Origin: Schaalia sp. Marseille-Q2122 | GTDB lineage: Bacteria; Actinomycetota; Actinomycetes; Actinomycetales; Actinomycetaceae | Direction of reading: 5' to 3' | Assembly (NCBI RefSeq): GCF_903645355.1 | Contig: NZ_CAHJXR010000007.1 | Span: forward strand, 168,223 to 232,222 | DNA length: 64,000 nt | In this document: positions 59,648-64,000 of the stretch, piece by piece | Position numbering within the stretch: position 1 is the stretch's first letter | Layout: every line of letters begins with the position of its first letter | Notes under the pieces: generated by a model | Told to the model about the DNA's origin: nothing | The model's database searches: none | The model's input: the letters and a program-made list of their open reading frames with translations, nothing else | Position numbers and translations under genes: made by a program

Positions 59648-60207
59648 GGGAGTTCCGCAGAAGCGTCGGCGGATACACCACCAGCATCAGCACCGATCTC
59701 AACCACCTGCTACGCCGACTCATGAACGAAACGCTGGGCATCCTTGATGAGCCCGCGCCCCTGTCCCAAATCGTCGTCGCCGTCACCGAACCTGAACTCA
59801 CCCGCGAAAGCCCCGACTCGCCCACCCTCAGCCGCCTCCTGCCGGACATGTCAGAAGACAATGACACGGCCATGGAACTACGAGCCCTCACTGAGGACTA
59901 TCTGCGCGCTGAGAAAAGCGACCGCATCCGCTGCGTCCTCGACCAACTCGAGGAAATCTCCCAGACGGGAACGACACAAATCTTCGTCCACCACGAGTCC
60001 GTGTGGGAGTGGCTTTCCGCACTCAACGACATGCGCCTCGTCCTGGCGGAGGAACTTCACATCGTCACCGAAGACGACGCCGAACGAGTCCACCAACGCG
60101 CCCAACGCGGCGATAATTCACGCGAAACCATGATGTCCGTTGTCTACGAACTTGTCACCTGGTGGCAGGATTCACTCCTGCAGGCAATGCAAGCGGGCAT
60201 GAAATAG
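59641..60207 (+). CDS. DUF2017 protein
   Basis: 188 residues, start ATG 59641 overlapping clpS. DUF2017 features: the start YTTSISTDLNHLLRRLMNETL; PTLSRLLPDMSEDNDTAMELRALTEDYLRAEKSDRIRCVLDQLEE; WEWLSALNDMRLVLAEELHI. Helical, no membrane part. In Actinobacteria it always follows clpS and precedes murI or a nearby gene; a link to proteolysis is likely but undefined. Confidence 0.9.
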   Translation: MLGEFRRSVGGYTTSISTDLNHLLRRLMNETLGILDEPAPLSQIVVAVTEPELTRESPDSPTLSRLLPDMSEDNDTAMELRALTEDYLRAEKSDRIRCVLDQLEEISQTGTTQIFVHHESVWEWLSALNDMRLVLAEELHIVTEDDAERVHQRAQRGDNSRETMMSVVYELVTWWQDSLLQAMQAGMK

Positions 60208-60222
60208 AACTACTGTCCATAT

Positions 60223-61050
60223 ATGGATAACGCGCCCATCGGTATTTTCGACTCCGGCCTCGGAGGCCTGACAGTGGCGCGCGCCATTATCGACAAGCTT
60301 CCCGACGAAGACATCCTCTACCTCGGCGACACCAAAAACGCCCCCTACGGGCCACGCCCCATCGCTCAGGTGCGTGAAATGACCCTAGCAGGCCTGGACG
60401 AACTGGCCTCCCGCGGCGTCAAAGTCCTCGTCATCGCCTGCAATACAGCCACCGCAGCCGCCCTCTCTGACGCGCGCGAACGCTACTGGATCGACGCCGG
60501 CATCCCCGTCATCGAAGTCATCACCCCAGCCGCCCGCTCAGCCGTGGCCACCACGCGTAACCGCCGCGTCGGGGTCATTGGCACCGAGGCAACCATCCGC
60601 TCCGAGGCCTACGCCAACGCCCTCGCCGCCGTCCCTGACCTGACCGTTTTCACCCAAGCATGCCCGCGCTTCGTCCCCTTCGTCGAACAGGGCATCACCC
60701 ACGGCGAAGAACTCGAAAAGGTCGCCCGCGAATACCTCGAACCCCTGCGCGAAGCCGAAGTCGACACCCTCGTCCTGGGATGCACCCACTACCCGCTGCT
60801 CACCGGCATTATCGGCCGCGTCATGGGAGAGGGCGTGACCCTGGTGACCTCGTCAGAAACCACGGCGAACCTCACCTACAACACGCTGATGGACCGCAAT
60901 ATGCTCCACGAGCCGCGCCAGGGTGGGGCCGGTGTCGAGCACCGATTCTTGACCACCGATGAAGAAGAATCCTTCTCTCATCTGGCCCGCCGATTCCTCG
61001 GGCCAGAGGTCGGCCGAGCAGAACGCGTGTGCGTGGAAGGAACCTGCTGA
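60223..61050 (+). CDS. murI: Glutamate racemase
   Basis: 275 residues. [44 protein letters not shown] (first catalytic Cys), [13 protein letters not shown] (second catalytic Cys/His). Makes D-glutamate for peptidoglycan. The TGA overlaps the ATG of the metallohydrolase. Confidence 0.96.
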   Translation: MDNAPIGIFDSGLGGLTVARAIIDKLPDEDILYLGDTKNAPYGPRPIAQVREMTLAGLDELASRGVKVLVIACNTATAAALSDARERYWIDAGIPVIEVITPAARSAVATTRNRRVGVIGTEATIRSEAYANALAAVPDLTVFTQACPRFVPFVEQGITHGEELEKVAREYLEPLREAEVDTLVLGCTHYPLLTGIIGRVMGEGVTLVTSSETTANLTYNTLMDRNMLHEPRQGGAGVEHRFLTTDEEESFSHLARRFLGPEVGRAERVCVEGTC

Positions 61051-61874
61051 TGAAACTCACCATCATAGGGTGTACGGGCTCCATGTCGGGCCCCCATTCA
61101 GCAGCCTCCTGCTACCTCGTCCAAGCCCGCGGATACGACCCCGCCCTGGGCGCTGAACGCACATGGAACGTCGCCCTCGACCTGGGACCGGGTTCCTTCG
61201 GAGCCCTTTGGAACCACATTGACCCCGCCGATCTGGATGCCGTGGTTTTCTCCCATTGCCACGCCGACCACATGGGGGACGTCATCTCCTTGCACGTTCA
61301 CCGCCGCTGGGGGCCCGCACGAGGCCAAGCGCCGCTGCTGCTCGCCGGGACCTGCAATCTTCTCGACCGCATCCGGCAGATCGACGGCTGCCCTCCCGAA
61401 GAGGACTACGCCCTGGACTTCCGCATCCACAGCCTTGAGGCTGGCCAACCCCTTGAATGTGGCCCCCTACGCCTAACGCCCGTGGAAGGCTGGCACTCGG
61501 TGGACGCATTTGGTGTGCGCATTGAAGGCCCAGCCGAAGCCGAAGGTGAGGACGCGCTGCAGGAGGGCGAGGCACCCTCAACCGTGAACATGCTCTACAC
61601 CGGCGACACCGACCTGTGTCCGACAATGATTGAGGGCGCTCGCGGCGTGGACCTGCTGCTGTCAGAAGCGGGCTTCACCCTGGCTGACGAGGTCGAAGGC
61701 ATCCACATGAATGGCGTCAAGGTCGGCCGCCTCGCCTCTGAAGCCGGTGTCGGTCGGCTGGTTGTCACCCACATTCAGCCCTGGACTGATCCTGCCGTCG
61801 TTGTCAACGAGGTGCGCCAAACCTGGTCAGGGCCGCTTGATGTTGCCCAATCGAATCAGGTCTACACGCTCTAA
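61050..61874 (+). CDS. MBL-fold metallohydrolase (RNase Z/PhnP-like)
   Basis: 274 residues; ATG 61050 overlaps the murI stop. GCTGSMSGPHSAASCYLVQA near the start, zinc motif VVFSHCHADHMGDV (HxHxDH), WHSVDAFGVRIE, MLYTGDTDLCPTM, LLLSEAGF, VTHIQPWTDP. The murI neighbour of this type is conserved in Actinobacteria. It resembles small RNase Z-like phosphodiesterases, perhaps for cyclic nucleotides; substrate unproven. Confidence 0.9.
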   Translation: MKLTIIGCTGSMSGPHSAASCYLVQARGYDPALGAERTWNVALDLGPGSFGALWNHIDPADLDAVVFSHCHADHMGDVISLHVHRRWGPARGQAPLLLAGTCNLLDRIRQIDGCPPEEDYALDFRIHSLEAGQPLECGPLRLTPVEGWHSVDAFGVRIEGPAEAEGEDALQEGEAPSTVNMLYTGDTDLCPTMIEGARGVDLLLSEAGFTLADEVEGIHMNGVKVGRLASEAGVGRLVVTHIQPWTDPAVVVNEVRQTWSGPLDVAQSNQVYTL

Positions 61875-61976
61875 CCTGCCCCCTTCAAAGGCCCCACCCA
61901 CACCTGCCCAGCCCAAGCGCAGCGCACGCCTCCCACCGACGGTGGATCGGCGGTGGCCTCGTGAAAGGGGGAAGAA

Positions 61977-62900
61977 TCAGCTGAACTGCTGAATCCCCCA
62001 CGACTGCGGATTTTCACTCACCCACCGCTTGAGCAGCTCAATGACCTGCCCCGTCGGCGTATCAGGGCCCGAAGAGCGCGTCCGGTGGCGCAAGAGGATG
62101 CGACGCACACCCAAGGTCGGCAGGGGAGTGAGGCGGACCTGCTCGGGAATGGCCTCGCTCAGCGCCAGGGAAGGCAACACTGTCGACCCCAAGCCAGCAG
62201 CCACCATCGACACGGCCGCACCATAGTTGTAGTAGGTGTGCACCGACCACGCTGGGTGCGCAATACTCGCCGTCAAGCGGGCCGTCGCCTTCCCGCCCGC
62301 CGATCCCGCCGGGGTGCGCAGCCATGTCAGCGCAGCCAGATCATCCTCAGAACTCACCGCAGGGGCATGCGCAGGCGTCGCCAACACCCACGGCTCATCA
62401 AGAAGCAGGGTATCCGTGAAACCGCGAGGCGCGGGCCCCGGCGTTGCGTCCCGCTCCAAAGCGAGAATGTCAATGCGTCCGGCGCGCAGCTCGGCCATCG
62501 CCGGGGTTTCCTCCACCTCGCTCAAGTGCAGGTCAATACCCGGCGCAGAGCGGGACAGCTCACCTAAAAAGGGGACGAGGACGGACATAATGAGCGTTTG
62601 GAAGGAACCAAATGCCACGATACCCGTCACATGACCCGCCATTGGGCTCAGAGCGCGGCTGGCATCAGAGAGTTCGGTTTCAATGCGCTCAGCGGATTGA
62701 GCGAGGATCATGCCGGCGGGGGTGAGAATTGCGCCACTGGGCGTGCGCTCGATAAGGTCCAAGCCGACCTCTTCTTCCATCTTGCGGATCTGCTGAGACA
62801 CAGCGCTTGGGGACACGCGAAGTACATCCGCAGCTGCGACAATGCCGCCTTCGCGCTGGACGCTTAAGAGCAGAGGCAAGCGACGGGGATCAATGAGCAT
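61977..62900 (-). CDS. LysR-family transcriptional regulator
   Basis: 307 residues; ATG 62900 with AAGGAGG upstream, preferred to a start at 62924. HTH: LPLLLSVQREGGIVAAADVLRVSPSAVSQQIRKMEEEVGLDLIERTPSGAILTPAGMIL. Effector domain: VTGIVAFGSFQTLIMSVLVPFLGELSRSAPGIDLHLSEVEETPAMAELRAGRIDILA. Ligand unknown. Divergent from a small membrane-protein gene (63004) that it may control; a perfect palindrome lies between. Confidence 0.9.
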   Translation of the reverse strand: MLIDPRRLPLLLSVQREGGIVAAADVLRVSPSAVSQQIRKMEEEVGLDLIERTPSGAILTPAGMILAQSAERIETELSDASRALSPMAGHVTGIVAFGSFQTLIMSVLVPFLGELSRSAPGIDLHLSEVEETPAMAELRAGRIDILALERDATPGPAPRGFTDTLLLDEPWVLATPAHAPAVSSEDDLAALTWLRTPAGSAGGKATARLTASIAHPAWSVHTYYNYGAAVSMVAAGLGSTVLPSLALSEAIPEQVRLTPLPTLGVRRILLRHRTRSSGPDTPTGQVIELLKRWVSENPQSWGIQQFS

Positions 62901-62926
62901 GGAAGCCTCCTTGGGAACGCACATGG

Positions 62927-62938
62927 ATACTTAAGTAT
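62927..62938. promoter_or_regulatory. Perfect 12-bp palindrome before the LysR gene
   Basis: ATACTTAAGTAT, 27 bases from the LysR start within the 103-base divergent gap. Contains TATACTTA-like -10 sequences on the minus strand, so it could be the autoregulatory site. Confidence 0.4.
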
Positions 62939-63003
62939 AGCTTCATTAGAGGTGCAGGTTCATTCGATTGTGCTGCACTGCGAGTGGTCGCATCATAGTC
63001 ACC

Positions 63004-63327
63004 ATGACAGGGCTTCTTGCACAGGTATTAACAGTGATGGGCTGGGTGGGCGTCGCATGCTCACTCCTGGCCTACTGGAGCGTATCCACCGGACGGATGA
63101 CCGGCGACTCCCTGCGCTACCAGGCACTCAATATCGCCGCATGCACGATGCTCGCAGGCGCCTGCCTCGTCACCGAAGCATGGCCCTCCATGGTCACCAA
63201 CGCCATCTTCATCCTCATCGGCCTCCACATGACCTGGAAGGTCCGCGACCGCCTCGCCATGCGCCTACGTGAGGTGCGTGGACGCACCCTCTCTGCCATG
63301 AAGCGCGTGTACGTTCGCGCTGCTTAA
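63004..63327 (+). CDS. Small four-helix membrane protein (CBU_0592-like)
   Basis: 107 residues from ATG 63004. Three hydrophobic helices: LAQVLTVMGWVGVACSLLAYWSV, YQALNIAACTMLAGACLVTEA, WPSMVTNAIFILIGLHMTW, then a basic tail (VRDRLAMRLREVRGRTLSAMKR). The pattern YQ.LN..(G)......(A) and W..V..N..W fits the CBU_0592-like family. Function unknown; may be regulated by the divergent LysR protein. Confidence 0.7.
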   Translation: MTGLLAQVLTVMGWVGVACSLLAYWSVSTGRMTGDSLRYQALNIAACTMLAGACLVTEAWPSMVTNAIFILIGLHMTWKVRDRLAMRLREVRGRTLSAMKRVYVRAA

Positions 63328-63482
63328 CAGATAGGCCCGTCAGACGGGGAGTTCTCCACGACAAACCCGCAGCCCCCTGAGGGCCAGGCAGACAAGGTGA
63401 GGACTCCTGACGAGAAGACACCCTGGGCCGTCCACCCTGTTGCCGGGCCGATATGGTGGGCCACTCGTGCCCACTCGCCTTC

Positions 63483-63588
63483 GCTTCACTTCTGCTCCTA
63501 TGTCCAGCTGCGGCGCAAGCGGCCAGCTTGCCTTAGTTTCTGCTCCTATGTCCAGCTGCGGCGCAAGCGGCCAGCTTGCCTGCCCTAG
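63483..63588. repeat. Two tandem copies of a ~55-bp unit
   Basis: TTCTGCTCCTATGTCCAGCT with GCGGCGCAAGCGGCCAGCTTGCCT occurs at about 63488 and again at about 63539. The preceding CCCACTCGCCTTCGCTTC matches the block CCAATCGCCTTCGCTTCG of the array at 14.7-16.2 kb, so it belongs to the same composite family. Confidence 0.75.
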
Positions 63589-63654
63589 TGCTTGCCCTCC
63601 TGGTTCTTACTGTCCATCCCATCATTGCTAACAGAGCTTCGGCCTGCCTATCCG

Positions 63655-64000
63655 CGCGATGGGTATGGATGGGAGCTTTGGGTATGGATGAGCGCTATTG
63701 GTATGGGGTATGCCGTGTACCGGTGGCGATGATCCGTACCAATGACGAGCATCAGTACTAATGGCGAGCGTCGCTGCTGGTGATGGTGAGGTGTGCCTGT
63801 GGGGCAGGGGTCTTGGGGAGCTTCTTGCCTGCATTGCCTGGCTGTGGGTGCGGATGGGGCTGTGGGTGCGGACGGGAGCTGTGGGTATGGTTGAGCGCTA
63901 TTGGTATGGGGTATGCCGTGTACCGGTGGCGACGATCCGTACCAATGACGAGCATCAGTACTAATGGCGAGCGTCGCTGCTGGTGATGGTGAGGTGTGCC
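63655..64000. repeat. Second locus of the hairpin/GTACCA repeat family (runs off the window)
   Basis: Two ~200-bp copies. Each has GAGCGCTATTGGTATGGGGT, ATGCCGTGTACCGGTGGCGA, TCCGTACCAATGACGAGCAT and CAGTACTAATGGCGAGCGTC, at 63690 and 63891 onward. The hairpin core (TTGGTAT GGGGTATGCC GTGTACCGG) matches the first locus. The stretch between holds GGGGCAGGGGTCTTGGGGAG, similar to 15058-15085. From 63328 to 64000 no gene is supported. Confidence 0.8.

Overview
The window looks like the chromosome of a high-GC Gram-positive actinomycete, most likely in the Actinomycetaceae (Actinomyces/Schaalia group). Reasons: Actinobacteria-typical gene orders (prfB-ftsE-ftsX-M23 peptidase-smpB; DUF3039-helicase; pncB/clpS/DUF2017/murI/metallohydrolase), an RF2 gene with no programmed frameshift, a SigK/RskA pair, and a LxxTG-anchored CAP protein. 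The genus is an inference from gene content; no rRNA is present. No CRISPR array and no canonical tRNA gene were seen.

1-3.0 kb: end of a Flp/Tad pilus operon (TadB tail, TadC, small membrane protein, three TadE/G-like pseudopilins). 3.2-8.3 kb: gdhA, then a 1157-residue ABC exporter with fused ATPase and FtsX-type permease and an odd Leu-Asp repeat. 8.5-14.6 kb: prfB, a wall-anchored CAP protein on the other strand, ftsE, ftsX, a coiled-coil M23 peptidase and smpB. 14.6-16.2 kb: about 1.5 kb of non-coding composite tandem repeats with a hairpin core, whose relatives reappear at 63.5-64.0 kb. 16.2-22.2 kb: an ECF sigma/anti-sigma pair (SigK/RskA type) between two DipZ-like CcdA-thioredoxin proteins, plus a Met-rich lipoprotein with a SigK-like promoter.

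22.4-26.7 kb: two adjacent DUF262 genes, one with a DUF1524/HNH nuclease end, a probable GmrSD-like defence pair, directly upstream of ssrA (tmRNA, 26.85-27.22 kb). The 3' end of ssrA carries an integrated element running to about 40.37 kb. A likely displaced ssrA terminator follows the far junction. The element holds a serine-recombinase remnant, two damaged IS3-family copies, a lactose module (GPH permease, LacZ, LacI regulator), a large family-B DNA polymerase coupled to an excisionase-like HTH gene, and little else.

40.9-46.1 kb: hipBA with paired operators, a hydrolase, a RelE/ribbon-helix-helix toxin-antitoxin, an S66 peptidase (MccF-like), a small membrane protein and a GATase-like protein. 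46.4-54.0 kb: a sugar regulon: ChvE-like binding protein, MmsA/MmsB ABC transporter, LacI-family regulator, araD and araA (araB is not in the window). 54.2-63.3 kb: HU, nagB, DUF3039 protein and helicase, pncB, clpS, DUF2017, murI, metallohydrolase, LysR regulator and a small membrane protein.

Main points for a second look: the DUF262 pair beside ssrA, the polymerase-bearing element inside ssrA, the dispersed hairpin repeat family, and the SigK-DipZ-Met-rich lipoprotein module.
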